From: Nannocystis bainbridge
GTDB lineage: Bacteria; Myxococcota_A; Polyangia; Nannocystales; Nannocystaceae
Reading direction: 5' to 3'
DNA: 64,000 nt
NCBI RefSeq assembly: GCF_028368995.1
Contig: NZ_JAQNDL010000001.1
Span: forward strand, 3,622,001 to 3,686,000
The first letter of the stretch is position 1. The number at the start of each line of letters is the position of its first letter. The position numbers and the translations under genes are program-made. This document shows positions 19,255 through 28,400 of the stretch, piece by piece. The notes beneath the pieces were generated by a model. The model saw only the letters and a program-made list of their open reading frames with translations, was not told the DNA's origin and did no database searches.

Positions 19255-20472
19255 ATGAGCATCGACAGCAGCAGCAGCAGCAACGAGCCGGTCTTGGACT
19301 ATCCCCTCCCTTTGCCCAGCGCCCTCGAGCCGCCCGCGGAGTGGGCCAAGTTGCGGGCGGGCTGCCCGATCGCCCACGTGCGGCTGCCCAGCGGTGACAG
19401 CGCGGTGCTGCTGACCCGCTACCAGGACGTGCGCCAGGTGCTGGCCGACCCGCGGTTCACGCGCCAGCTCGGCAAGGAGGGCGCTGCGCGGATCTCCGAG
19501 GAGCCGGGCGGCGTGTTCGAGAGCCAGGAGGCGGCCTCGCTGACCGAGGGGCACGAGCGCTGGCGGCGGCTGCTGGCCAAGTCGTTCACCGCCAAGCGGG
19601 TGTCGGCGATGCAGCCGCGGATCGAGGCGATGGCCGATCAGCTGATCGACGAGATGGTGCAGCAGGGCGCGCCCGCCGACCTGATGGCGGCGCTGGCGTT
19701 CCCGTTGCCGGTGTGGGTGATCTGCGAGCTGCTGGGGATCCCCAGCATCGACCGCGACAAGCTGGCCCACTGGTCCAACGCGATGCTCAACCTGTCGCAG
19801 TTCACGCGCCAGGAGATGGAGGCGGCCCAGGCCGAGTTCTCGGCGTACATGTCGATGCACATCGCCGCCAAGCGGGCCGCGCCGGGCGAGGACCTGCTGA
19901 GCGAGCTGGTCGCGGCGGTCGACGAGGGCCACCCGCTGACCGAGCTCGAGCTGATGATGATCGGCCAGGGCATCCTGGTCGCCGGCCACGAGACGACCTC
20001 GAACACGATCGCCAAGATGATGGGGATGCTGCTCGGCGACCGCGAGCGCTGGGAGCTGCTGGTCGCCGACCCGTCGCTGGTCCGCACGACGGTCGAGGAG
20101 GCGCTGCGCTTCGACGCCAACGCCGGCTTCGGGCTGCCCCGCTTCATCACCGAGGAGCTCGAGGTGGCGGGCCAGACGCTGCCGCCCGGGACGACGGTGA
20201 TCTGCAGCATGGCGGCGGCCAACCGCGACGAGCAGGCGTTCGAGCGCGCCGACACGATGGACCTGCGCCGCTCGCCCAACGCCCACCTCACGTTCGGCGC
20301 CGGGCCGTACTCGTGCGTCGGCCAGGCGCTGGCGCGGACCGAGCTGCAGACGGTGCTGAACGCGCTGCTGCGCCGTCTGCCGACGCTGGCGCTGGCGGTC
20401 CCGGCCAGCGACCTGGCCCGCCGCGAGGGCCTGCTGATCGGCGGACTCGAGCGGGTTCCAGTACGCTGGTGA
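19255..20472 (+). CDS. Cytochrome P450
   Basis: The product is 405 residues, the usual length of soluble bacterial P450s. It has the I-helix oxygen-binding motif AGHETTSN (about 242-249), the K-helix EEALRF (the E-x-x-R core) and the haem loop FGAGPYSCVGQALAR with the proximal Cys. P450s hydroxylate small organic substrates with electrons from a ferredoxin; a ferredoxin gene lies in the same operon. The ribosome site AGAGG (19245-19249) is well placed. The TetR gene follows after three bases. Substrate not predictable. Confidence 0.95.
   Translation: MSIDSSSSSNEPVLDYPLPLPSALEPPAEWAKLRAGCPIAHVRLPSGDSAVLLTRYQDVRQVLADPRFTRQLGKEGAARISEEPGGVFESQEAASLTEGHERWRRLLAKSFTAKRVSAMQPRIEAMADQLIDEMVQQGAPADLMAALAFPLPVWVICELLGIPSIDRDKLAHWSNAMLNLSQFTRQEMEAAQAEFSAYMSMHIAAKRAAPGEDLLSELVAAVDEGHPLTELELMMIGQGILVAGHETTSNTIAKMMGMLLGDRERWELLVADPSLVRTTVEEALRFDANAGFGLPRFITEELEVAGQTLPPGTTVICSMAAANRDEQAFERADTMDLRRSPNAHLTFGAGPYSCVGQALARTELQTVLNALLRRLPTLALAVPASDLARREGLLIGGLERVPVRW
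20462..20467 (+). promoter_or_regulatory. Possible internal -10 box before the TetR gene
   Basis: TACGCT lies within the last P450 codons and eight bases before the TetR ATG, the same spacing seen at other candidate leaderless starts. It could give the repressor its own transcript. Confidence 0.35.
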
Positions 20473-20475
20473 CCC

Positions 20476-21126
20476 ATGGCCGGACCACGCACGAGGCAAG
20501 CCCACGCCACCGAGACCCGCGAGCTCATCCTTTCGACGGCGGAGCGCCTGTTCGCCGAACAAGGCGTGGCCGCGGTCTCGAACCGACAGATCAGCGAAGC
20601 GGCCGGCCAGGCCAACAACTTCGCCGTGGGCTACCACTTCGGCACCAAGACCGACCTCGTGCTGGCGATCGTCCGCCGCGATTCACCGTCGATCGAGCGG
20701 CGACGCATGGAGATGCTGGCCGGCCTCCGCGGCTCGCAGACGCTGCGCGACTGGCTGGCCTGCCTGGTCCTGCCGCTCACCGAACACATCGCGTCGCTCG
20801 GCTCGCCGAGCTGGTACGCGCGCTTCATCGCCCAGGCGACGACGGACCCGGCGCTGCGCCAGCTGGTGATCGCGGAGACGGCGGTGTCGCCGTCGATGCG
20901 CGCGGTCACGGAGGGGCTGGAGCGGCTGCTGCCAGTGCTGCCGGCGGACGTGGCAGCAGAGCGCGGCGACATGAGCCGCCACCTGATCGTGCACGTGTGC
21001 GCGGAGCGCGAGCGAGCGCTCCAAGAAGGGGCGACGACGCCGCGCGCGACGTGGGAAGGCGCAGCCGCGGGCCTCATCGATGCGCTGGCAGGGCTGTGGC
21101 AAGCGCCGTTCACACCGACCGATTGA
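20476..21126 (+). CDS. TetR-family transcriptional regulator
   Basis: The product is 216 residues. The N-terminal helix-turn-helix (about 10-58) reads LILSTAERLFAEQGVAAVSNRQISEAAG then YHFGTKTDLVLAIV, the canonical TetR pattern. The C-terminal ligand domain is helical with no named motif. Its position inside the P450-ferredoxin operon and the inverted repeat at 19193-19233 suggest that it represses the operon until the P450 substrate or a relative binds. Confidence 0.92.
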   Translation: MAGPRTRQAHATETRELILSTAERLFAEQGVAAVSNRQISEAAGQANNFAVGYHFGTKTDLVLAIVRRDSPSIERRRMEMLAGLRGSQTLRDWLACLVLPLTEHIASLGSPSWYARFIAQATTDPALRQLVIAETAVSPSMRAVTEGLERLLPVLPADVAAERGDMSRHLIVHVCAERERALQEGATTPRATWEGAAAGLIDALAGLWQAPFTPTD

Positions 21127-21169
21127 AACTGCTTCACCCGAATTTCAAAGAATCGAAGGAGAGCCGACC

Positions 21170-21361
21170 ATGCGCGTGATTGTCGATCTTGAAAAATGCT
21201 GCGGGGCGGGCCAGTGCTGCTTGCTGGCGCCGCGAGTGTTCGATCAACAGGACGACGGGATGGTGATCTTGCTGGACCCGTCGCCGCCGGCAGAGCTGCA
21301 CGCGGCGGTGCGCGAGGCGGCTTGCGTGTGCCCGGGAGCGGCGATCGCCGTCGAGGGGTGA
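21170..21361 (+). CDS. [3Fe-4S]-type ferredoxin, P450 partner
   Basis: The start at 21170 follows a strong ribosome site GAAGGAGA and gives 63 residues. The pattern VDLEKCCGAGQC, CLLAPRVFDQ and a distal CPGAAI is that of the single-cluster ferredoxins that feed electrons to bacterial P450s. Three conserved cluster Cys are visible, plus extra neighbouring Cys (CC, CC, CVC). It is the third gene of the P450 operon. A decayed copy of its 3' end lies at 21531-21570. Confidence 0.92.
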   Translation: MRVIVDLEKCCGAGQCCLLAPRVFDQQDDGMVILLDPSPPAELHAAVREAACVCPGAAIAVEG

Positions 21362-21440
21362 GCCATTAATTAAAATCGGTGCACCGCGAGAGCCGGGGCT
21401 CTGCTTCGCGGTGGCTGGGGGCTCTGCTCGCACGTCGGGG

Positions 21441-21530
21441 CGATTCGCTCACGGAAGCATGGGGAGCGTCTGGCGGGCGGCTCGGGTTCACGGGGTGTTT
21501 GTGACATCCCAGCGATCGCGGCCCCACTTC
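21441..21530 (-). pseudogene. Decayed copy of the C-terminus of the 23.1 kb gene
   Basis: These 90 bases align without gaps to 23051-23140, the 3' end of the reverse gene at 23059-23646, at about four-fifths identity by eye. They would encode KWGRDRWDVTNTP, a TGA in place of the Trp codon, then RAARQTLPMLP and a stop at the same position as the parent. Confidence 0.75.
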
Positions 21531-21570
21531 GCGGCGGCTTGCGTCTGCCCGGGGGCGGCGATCCGCGGCC
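21531..21570 (+). pseudogene. Decayed copy of the ferredoxin 3' end
   Basis: The bases match the ferredoxin gene near 21315-21355 (ggcggcttgcgt, tgcccggg, gcggcgatc), encoding the CVCPGAAI segment. The copy lies about 218 bases downstream of the original and directly abuts the other remnant. Confidence 0.65.
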
Positions 21571-21652
21571 CATCGGGTAGCTGTCGCTATTTCGGTGTGA
21601 CTTCCATGAAGCGACCGCGTCGAGCAGGAGTGAGCCTGCGCGGCGCGCCGGA

Positions 21653-22645
21653 TCAGGTCTCGAGCAGCCGCTCGCTCAGCTCCCAGAGTCGCCGCGCCGA
21701 CTCTGGATCGATCGCGTGCGACGCGGCCTCGGCGGGGATGCTCTCCGGGGTGAGCGGCCTCGATTCGTCATCGAGGCGCGAGATGTCGTTGTCCTTGAGG
21801 TAGACGCCGCCGATGTCCGCGAGGAGAGGGCTCGTCGCGGCGAACACGATGGTGCTCGCGCCCTGCTGGGCCGTCTTTTTGCCGCGCTCCGGATCGATGA
21901 TGGGGTGGCCCGAGTCGTCGATGAGCCCCATCGCGCGCAGCCCGTCCGCGCCGGCCGCGCTGTTCAGCGTCGTGCCGACGACGACGCCGGGATGCACCGC
22001 GTAGCCGCGGATCCCTTCACCGGCGAAGCGCCGGTCCAGCTCGACGGCGAACAGCACGTTGGCCAATTTCGCCTGCGCGTACGCGGCGAGCGGGTCGTAC
22101 CCCGTCGAGAAGTTCGGGTCGTCCCACCGGATCCGGCCCATCCGTTGCGCTCCTGACGAGACCACCACGACCCTCGCGCCCTTCGCCGCCCGCAGGGCCC
22201 GCAAGAGCCCCAGGGTGAGCTGGAAATGGCCGAGGTGGCTCGTCGAGAGCTGCACTTCGAAGCCACGTGAATCGCGGGTGATCGTCCCGGGAGCCGGCAG
22301 GGCGGCGCTGTTCACGAGGACGTGGAGCGGACGGCGCGATTCGAGCCAGCGGCTGGTGAAGGCGTCGATGGACCGCGGATCGACGAGGTCGAGCTGGCCG
22401 ACCTCGACCCGCTCGATGCCCGCCAGCGCCAGCGCAGCGCGGGCCGGATCGCGCGCGCCCACGGTGACGGACGCGCCGGCCCTGGCCAGCGCCCGCGTCG
22501 TCTCGAGGCCGATCCCGGCGTGGCCCCCCGTGACGATGATGTGCTTGCCGCCGAGCTCGACGCCGGCGAGGACGTCGTCCGCCGTCGCCGCAGCGCCGAA
22601 CCCGCTGCCGATGGGATGCTGCTTGTGATGCATGCGGACCTTCAT
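21653..22645 (-). CDS. Short-chain dehydrogenase/reductase, retinol-dehydrogenase-like
   Basis: From the ATG at 22645 the product is 330 residues. The cofactor motif is TGGHAGIG (about 36-43), followed by GARDP, which favours NADP. NSAA replaces NNAG. The catalytic Ser lies in VVVSSGA and the Tyr-Lys pair in YAQAKLAN. The length and the long C-terminal part match retinol dehydrogenase or WW-oxidoreductase-like SDRs that reduce or oxidise lipophilic alcohols. A ribosome site AGGAGG lies three bases before the ATG; 22633 is an alternative start. The open frame extends far upstream to 23137 without coding character. Confidence 0.88.
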   Translation of the reverse strand: MKVRMHHKQHPIGSGFGAAATADDVLAGVELGGKHIIVTGGHAGIGLETTRALARAGASVTVGARDPARAALALAGIERVEVGQLDLVDPRSIDAFTSRWLESRRPLHVLVNSAALPAPGTITRDSRGFEVQLSTSHLGHFQLTLGLLRALRAAKGARVVVVSSGAQRMGRIRWDDPNFSTGYDPLAAYAQAKLANVLFAVELDRRFAGEGIRGYAVHPGVVVGTTLNSAAGADGLRAMGLIDDSGHPIIDPERGKKTAQQGASTIVFAATSPLLADIGGVYLKDNDISRLDDESRPLTPESIPAEAASHAIDPESARRLWELSERLLET

Positions 22646-23058
22646 GCCCCTCCTGGCGGCGCCAGGATTGGAAGGACCGGACAAATCCGCGGCTCGCTGG
22701 CACAGCGTCGACCTGATGCGAACCCCGTCACGGCGCGAGATGTCCTTGAGGACAGCCTGGGCGCGCGCTTGCCCAGAGAGGGGCTTCGGGTCAGCCTGCA
22801 ATCGGCGCCGGAGACAGCCCGACGGCCCGGCCTCACGCAGGACGGCGAGTCCCGCGAGCGGCGCGCCCCGCCGGTGAGCCCGCGCCAGAATGGCGAGGCA
22901 CCCCGATCGACGCCATGGCTGGCCGCCGAACAGCCGCCTTCTCGCTTCAATCATGCAGGCCTCTCCGGCCTCATCTCGCATGATTCGGTGCGGCGCGCTG
23001 AGTCGTGTGATTCGAATCGTCAAGACGAGTGACGAGACGTCATTCGTCGTACGAGCGC
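22646..23058. other. Gene-free stretch upstream of the SDR gene
   Basis: It holds a single palindromic unit at 22739-22756 (gatg-tccttgagga-cagc) and the symmetric box ATTCGAAT near 23010. No gene is recognised on either strand. Confidence 0.45.
22739..22756. repeat. Single 14-bp palindromic unit
   Basis: The reading is gatg-tccttgagga-cagc, a perfect tcc/gga arm pair. Confidence 0.65.
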
Positions 23059-23646
23059 TCACGGGAGCATGGGCAGCCTCTGGCGGGAGGCCCAGGTCCA
23101 CGGGGTATTCGTGGCATCCCATCGATAGCGGCCCCATTTTTTAAAATACGGGTTCTCCTCGCGCCAGGCCGCGTACTCCGGGGCGCGGCCGAAGGTGACG
23201 CCTTCGAACGACCAGGCGTGCGCGAACAATTCGGCGCCGTCGGTGCAGCGCAGGAACACGGCGGCGATCCTGACCTCGCGCAGGGCCTCGTCGTGCTCGG
23301 CGACCAGCTCGAGCGTGGAGATCGCGGCGGGTTCACGCGCGGGATCGAGGAGGAAGCCGTCGGCGTCGAGGATGCACAGGTCTTCGAGGCTGTCGCTATC
23401 GATCGATGCGGGCGGCTCGGGGCGCACGGCTGGGGTCGCGGTCAGGATGCCCTGATGATTGTCGAACCAGACGACGCCTTCGCTGAGCTCGAGCCAGAAC
23501 CCTGCGAGCAGAAACGGCCGGTAGAAGGGCAGCGGGTGGTCGTTGTCGGAGTGACGGAGGCCGAGCACGAGCACGCTGCCGAGCCCCGCGGGCGCGAGCA
23601 CGGCGAGGGTGCGGTCGAGCGGCGCTTCGGCGGACACTTCGTGCAT
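23059..23646 (-). CDS. Hypothetical protein
   Basis: From the ATG at 23646 the product is 195 residues beginning MHEVSAEAPLDRTLAVL. The body is rich in Trp and acidic residues (GFWLELSEGVVWFDNHQGIL, DADGFLLDPAREPAAISTLELVAEHD) and ends in FKKWGRYRWDATNTPW. It resembles small cytosolic SUKH or immunity-like proteins only in overall composition. I do not assign a family. Its 3' end has a decayed duplicate at 21441-21530, which shows the frame was once mobile or duplicated. Confidence 0.65.
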   Translation of the reverse strand: MHEVSAEAPLDRTLAVLAPAGLGSVLVLGLRHSDNDHPLPFYRPFLLAGFWLELSEGVVWFDNHQGILTATPAVRPEPPASIDSDSLEDLCILDADGFLLDPAREPAAISTLELVAEHDEALREVRIAAVFLRCTDGAELFAHAWSFEGVTFGRAPEYAAWREENPYFKKWGRYRWDATNTPWTWASRQRLPMLP

Positions 23647-23790
23647 CGTAACAGTTCGCCGCGACACGGCGCTCCCGCGGCCTGTTGCGGCCTGCACGAC
23701 GCCGCGCGATCCGTCGCTCGCACCCCGCCATGCCGGTTCGATGTGCGCACCTCGCCGCCTCGATCGCCGCCGGCTCGCGCTTCTCCGTCA

Positions 23791-23870
23791 CCTCGCCGAA
23801 CTCGGCGTGCACCACCCAATCATGCGAGCGCCTCGCCGAGCTCGGCGTGCACCGCCCAGTCACGCGAGCG
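23791..23870. repeat. Two tandem 40-bp repeats
   Basis: The unit begins cctcgccgarctcggcgtg and occurs at 23791 and 23831 with about five differences. Each contains the small hairpin gccga-r-ctcggc. It lies between two reverse-strand genes. Confidence 0.75.
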
Positions 23871-23912
23871 CCTCGCTACGATTGTAAAATTCACCGGTGA
23901 CGACGACGCTCG

Positions 23913-24758
23913 TCACGCGACGCGTTCGACGTCGACGGGCGCGAAGGCGGCGGCCTGGGCGGCGCAGCGGGCCGCGTATTCGCTGGGGGCGCTGCCGATG
24001 AAGGCCTTGAAGTCGCGGATGAAGTGGGCCTGGTCGAAGTAACCGAGCTCGGCGGCCAGGGTCGCGCCGTCGAGGACGCGGCCGGCGGCGAGGCGCTCGG
24101 CGGCTTCGTGGAGGCGGAAGCAGCGGATGACCCACTTGGGGCCGACGCCGACGTAGCGGCGGAACAGCCGCTGCAATGTTCGGGCGGGGATCTGCGCCAG
24201 CTCGGCGAGCTGTTCGACGCGGGCGATCGCCGGGCGGTCGAGGGCGAGCTGGACCACTTCGACCACGCGTTCGACGCTGGGGTCGGGGGCGGGAGCCCGC
24301 GCGCGCAGGAAGGCCTCGACGAGGTCGACCTGGGCGGCGTCGTCGTCGCAGGCGAGCACGGCGGCAGCGAGCTCGTCGGCGACCGGGCCGAACACGTCGC
24401 GCATGGGGACGCTGCGACCTGTGAGCTGGGCCAGCGGGCGCTGCAGGAACGGGAAGAAGGCGCCAGGGCGGAACTTGGTGCCGAACACGCGGCCCTCGCC
24501 GCGCAGCTCGACGCCGGCCCGCCGCGGGGCGCAGCCGTGCAGGGCGGCGCCGTGGGCGGTGATCGCCAGGTTGACGCACGGGTGCGGCAGCGTCTCCTGC
24601 ACGTGCGGCGGGCGGCCGCGCAGGTCCCAGCGCACGGTCCAGTGGCGCTCGACCCACGGCGACAGGTCGTCGGCCGGCAGGTGCCGCGTCAGCGCGAACT
24701 GCCCGCGCGCGGCCTGCGGATGGAGGACCCCTCCCGAGCGCGTGCTGGCGCGGTGCAT
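23913..24758 (-). CDS. AraC-family transcriptional regulator
   Basis: The product is 281 residues. The N-terminal half (HLPADDLSPWVERHWTVRWDL, CVNLAITAHGAALHG, FRPGAFFPFL) is the sensor domain common to one AraC subgroup (DUF6597-like). The C-terminal double helix-turn-helix (about 180-265) has LAELAQIPARTLQRLFRRYVG and LAAELGYFDQAHFIRDFKAFIG, the AraC signature. It is divergent from a GFA-family gene 54 bases away, the likely target. Confidence 0.92.
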   Translation of the reverse strand: MHRASTRSGGVLHPQAARGQFALTRHLPADDLSPWVERHWTVRWDLRGRPPHVQETLPHPCVNLAITAHGAALHGCAPRRAGVELRGEGRVFGTKFRPGAFFPFLQRPLAQLTGRSVPMRDVFGPVADELAAAVLACDDDAAQVDLVEAFLRARAPAPDPSVERVVEVVQLALDRPAIARVEQLAELAQIPARTLQRLFRRYVGVGPKWVIRCFRLHEAAERLAAGRVLDGATLAAELGYFDQAHFIRDFKAFIGSAPSEYAARCAAQAAAFAPVDVERVA

Positions 24759-24774
24759 CGGCGTGTCGCATTTC

Positions 24775-24782
24775 TACAATAC
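24775..24782. promoter_or_regulatory. Overlapping divergent -10 boxes
   Basis: TACAAT reads forward at 24775-24780 toward the GFA gene; TATTGT reads on the reverse strand at 24782-24777 toward araC. The overlap means the two start sites compete. No convincing -35 box is seen on either side. Confidence 0.45.
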
Positions 24783-24812
24783 GCGGCCCGGCCGTGTCAT
24801 GAGGATCGGCGC

Positions 24813-25175
24813 ATGACTCAAGCCACCAAGCACTCCGGCGGATGCCACTGCGGTAAGGTCCGCTACGAAGTCGGCGTCGACCTCGGCCAGCCCATCCTGT
24901 CCTGCAACTGCAGCATCTGCGGCAAGACCGGCAGCCTGCTGGCGTTCGTGCCGAAGAGCGAGTTCCGCCTGACCGCCGGCGACGACCGCCTCACCGACTA
25001 CCAGTTCGCCAGCAAGACCATCCACCACAAGTTCTGCGACACCTGCGGGATCCGCTCGTTCGCCAACGGCGTCGGCCCCGACGGCACCGAGATGATCGCC
25101 GTCAACATCCGCTGCCTCGACGACGTCGACCTCGACGCGCTCACCATCAACAAGTACGACGGCAAGAGCAGCTGA
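24813..25175 (+). CDS. GFA-family zinc protein
   Basis: The product is 120 residues with the zinc-binding layout of the glutathione-dependent formaldehyde-activating enzyme family: GGCHCGKVRYEV, then SCNCSICGKTG and FCDTCGIRSF. The length matches the short family members. Established: the family is Zn-binding and named for an S-hydroxymethylglutathione synthase activity, but most members have no proven reaction. Divergent from the AraC gene. Followed by a five-unit palindromic chain. Confidence 0.9.
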   Translation: MTQATKHSGGCHCGKVRYEVGVDLGQPILSCNCSICGKTGSLLAFVPKSEFRLTAGDDRLTDYQFASKTIHHKFCDTCGIRSFANGVGPDGTEMIAVNIRCLDDVDLDALTINKYDGKSS

Positions 25176-25186
25176 GCCCGATCCTA

Positions 25187-25260
25187 CATGTCCTTGTGGG
25201 CATGTTTCTTAAAACATGTCCGAATGGACATTACTCGAAGGGCATGTCTTGAAAGACATG
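25187..25260. repeat. Five-unit chain with covarying arms
   Basis: CATG (or CATT) occurs at 25187, 25201, 25215, 25229, 25243 and 25257, all 14 bases apart. The N10 cores are tccttgtggg, tttcttaaaa, tccgaatgga, actcgaaggg and tcttgaaaga. The ttt/aaa, tcc/gga and tct/aga pairs are all complementary but different. It begins 12 bases after the GFA stop. Confidence 0.9.
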
Positions 25261-25467
25261 CTCATTGGCCCTGGGACGCTCCGTCCCCCTCGCCATCGCC
25301 GCCGAGTCCCTGAGCGCCGATCCGCTCGCCCGGGCGCGCAGGACGCTGTCTTCCGGAGCTGACGCGTTCGGACGCTCTTGCTCGTCCGTCGCGAGGGTCC
25401 GCACCGAATCCGGACCCTCGCGGCGCGGATGCCGACGGCGAAGGTGCTCTCGCTGCGCGCGCGCCGG

Positions 25468-28400
25468 TCACCGCGGGCGCTCCGCCGCCTCGAGCGTCAC
25501 CGTCTCGCGCCCGCCGGCGCGGGCCAGCTCGAGCGTCACGCTCTGGCCGCGTCGGACGCTCGCGGGCGCCAGCATGCGGGCCGCGTTCTCCGAGTTGGTG
25601 GCGGACACCGACAGCCCGTCGACGCCGACGATCTCGTCGCCGGGCAGCACCCCGGCCTTGTCGGCCGGGCCGTCGATCGTGACCGCCTCGATCCACAGGC
25701 GCTTCGGCGCCTTGGGGTCCTCCTTCTCGGTCAGCGGCGGCGGCTGCTCGCCGAGCGGGCGCGGCCTCGCGGCCTCGGTCGCCCGGCGCGTGCGCAGGCC
25801 GAGCTCACCGCGATCGGCGGCGGCGACCTTGCCGGAGGCGACGCCGTAGATCGTGCCGAGGTCGGCCTCGACGCCGGCGGCCACCGAGAAGTCGGCGCGG
25901 GCGACCGTGCCGCCGTCGGAGAGGTCGCCGTCGAGGAAGTGCAGCTCGCCGGCGCCGGGGCTGACGCTGGCCAGCGCGAAGCGGCCGGTGGCGTCGGTGC
26001 GCGGGCCCTTGCCGAACAAGCTGCCGAGCAGATCGCCGGTCCGCTCACCCTTGCCGAAGGTCATCACCGACATGCCCGCCAGCGGCTGGCCGGTGCGCGA
26101 GTCGAGCAGGACGCCGCGCAGCCCGGCCCACGGCTGCAGGTCGAGGACGAGCGCGGCGCGCTCGCCCGGCTTCAGCGCGAGCTCGTGCTCGACGCGGCCG
26201 CTGTCGGCGACGGCGATCAGGCTGTACTCGCCGGGGTCGAGGTGGTCGATGCGGTGGCTGCCGGTCGCGCTGTCGACGTTCTCGCGCTCGCTGCGGGTGC
26301 CCCCGCCCGGCTTGTGGGAGGTGACGTGCAGCTCCCAGCGCGGCACCGGCTGGCCCCCGGCGCGCGCGGTGACCGTCAGCTCGGCGAGCGAGACCGTCTG
26401 CAGGCGCACGTCTGTCCCCGGGGACAGGCCGGTGACCTCGACGCGCGCGCTGCCGCGGAGGGCCTCGGCGCGCAGGGTGTAGGTCCGGCGGGCCAGGCCG
26501 GTGAACTCGAAGCGGCCGTCCTCGCCCGACAGCGCCGGCTCGCCGCGCCCCTCGAACCCCGGGAACGCCTGCGACTCGGGCTCCTTCGGCGGCTCGGGCA
26601 CGAGCCCGACCTTCTCCCCCGACCGGGCGGCCTCGGGCCGGTGGAATTGGGACTCGCCCGGGTCGCGCTGCTCCGGCGCGGCGGTGACCCATGCGTCGGC
26701 CGTCGGCGCGCCGTCGGGCCCGAGCACCACCCCGCGCAGCACCCCGTCGCGCAGCTCGACCACCAGGTCGACGCCGTGCGTGACGACCGCGGCCGAGATG
26801 GTCTTTCGAACAGGTTCGTACGACCTGTCCGCAGGGACATCCCAGCGGATCACGTTGCCCCCGCGGTCGAGCACCCGCAGCTCGTACTCGCCGCCCTCGA
26901 GGCCGCGCGCGGCGTAGGTGCCGTCCTCGGCGATCGGGTGGCGGTCGCGGCGTTCGCCGTCGAACACCATCGACATGTTGCCCCGCTTCGACGTCACCGG
27001 CATCAGCTGCACGCTGCCGCCCTTGACCGGCGCGCCGCGGGCGTCGACCACCCGGCCGGTGACCGTCGCGCGCGGCTCGAGCGTCACCACCGCCCCGCGC
27101 AGCCCTTCGACGCCGACTTCGACGTCGAGCTGGCCACGGCTGCCATCAGGCGCCTCGGCGATCACCCGCAGCTTGCCCGGCTTGACCGGCCGCAGCGTGA
27201 ACTCCCCGCCGGCGTCGGCGCGGCTGCGGACCAGCACGTTGCCGAGGTTGGCGAGCACGGTCATGAAGCCCGGTTCGTCGTCGGCGAGGGTCAGCGAGAT
27301 CGCGGCCAGCGCCGGCGGCTCGACGCGCCCGCGCAGCTCGACCCCGCGGTCGAGCTCGACCAGCACGCCGGCGATGTCGGCGTCGACCACGGTGACCGTC
27401 GGCCCGCCGAGGATCTCCGGCAGCGCCTGCTCGGCCACCGAGCCGAGCATGTACGTGCCAGGCCGCACTCCGAGCACCTCGAAGTAGCCGTCGACGGCGC
27501 TCGGGCCGGTGGCCGGCCGCAGCGCGAACGGGTCCAGCGCCAGCGCGCCGACCATGACGCCGTCGAGCGCCTTGCGCGGGTCGTCCTTCGGGGCGACAAA
27601 GCCGGAGATCTTGAACGCCCGCTCGACGCGGACCTCGACCCCCGTGAGCGCCTCGCCGATGCCCAGCTCCACCTCCGCCGGCTCGCGCGAGGCGTGCCCG
27701 GACGCCACGGCCGACAGCTTGTGCGCGCCCGAGGCCAGCCCGCCGAGGCGGAACCGGCCGCGCGCGTCGCTGACCGCCGAGCCGCCGCCGAACCCGCCGA
27801 ACTCGCCGACGCTGACGAGCGCGCCCTCGACCGGGGCGTCGCCCGGGTCGGCGCGCACCGTGCCCTCGACCGACGCGGCCGGCACCAGCCGCAGGTCGAC
27901 CGAGCGCGGGCCGCCGGCGACGTCGACGCTCTCGCTGTCGCCGGTGTAGTCGGCGTGCCAGGCGGTGACCTGGTACACGCCATCGTCGACCTGCACCACG
28001 AACCGCCCCTCGCCGTCGCTGACCGCCGGGAACGAGGCGCGGCTGAACTGGATGACGTTGCCCTCGCCCCGGCGATCGACGCTGACGATCGCGCCCTCGA
28101 CCGGGCCGCCGCCGATGTCGCTCACCGTGCCGCGCAGGGCGTGCCCGCCAGCGACCAGCGCGGCGTCGAGGCCGGCGTGGGCGGTACCTGCCTGAAACGA
28201 CAGGTCCTTGCGGACATACGGCAGGTAGCCGTCGGCCGAGGCGCTGAGGATGTAGTGACCGGGCCGCACCAGCGGCACCGACCAATCACCCGAGGCGTCG
28301 GTGCGCGCGGTGATCGGCGCACCGGTATCACCGGACTCGACCGGCGCACCGAGACCTTTCGGCCGCAGCATCACCACCGCGCCGGCGAGGCCCCGCTTGC

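Noticed and set aside
13172..25260. CRISPR array for the evenly spaced CATG repeats
   Set aside because: The period is 14 bases, the variable part is self-complementary, there are no 30-base spacers and no cas genes.
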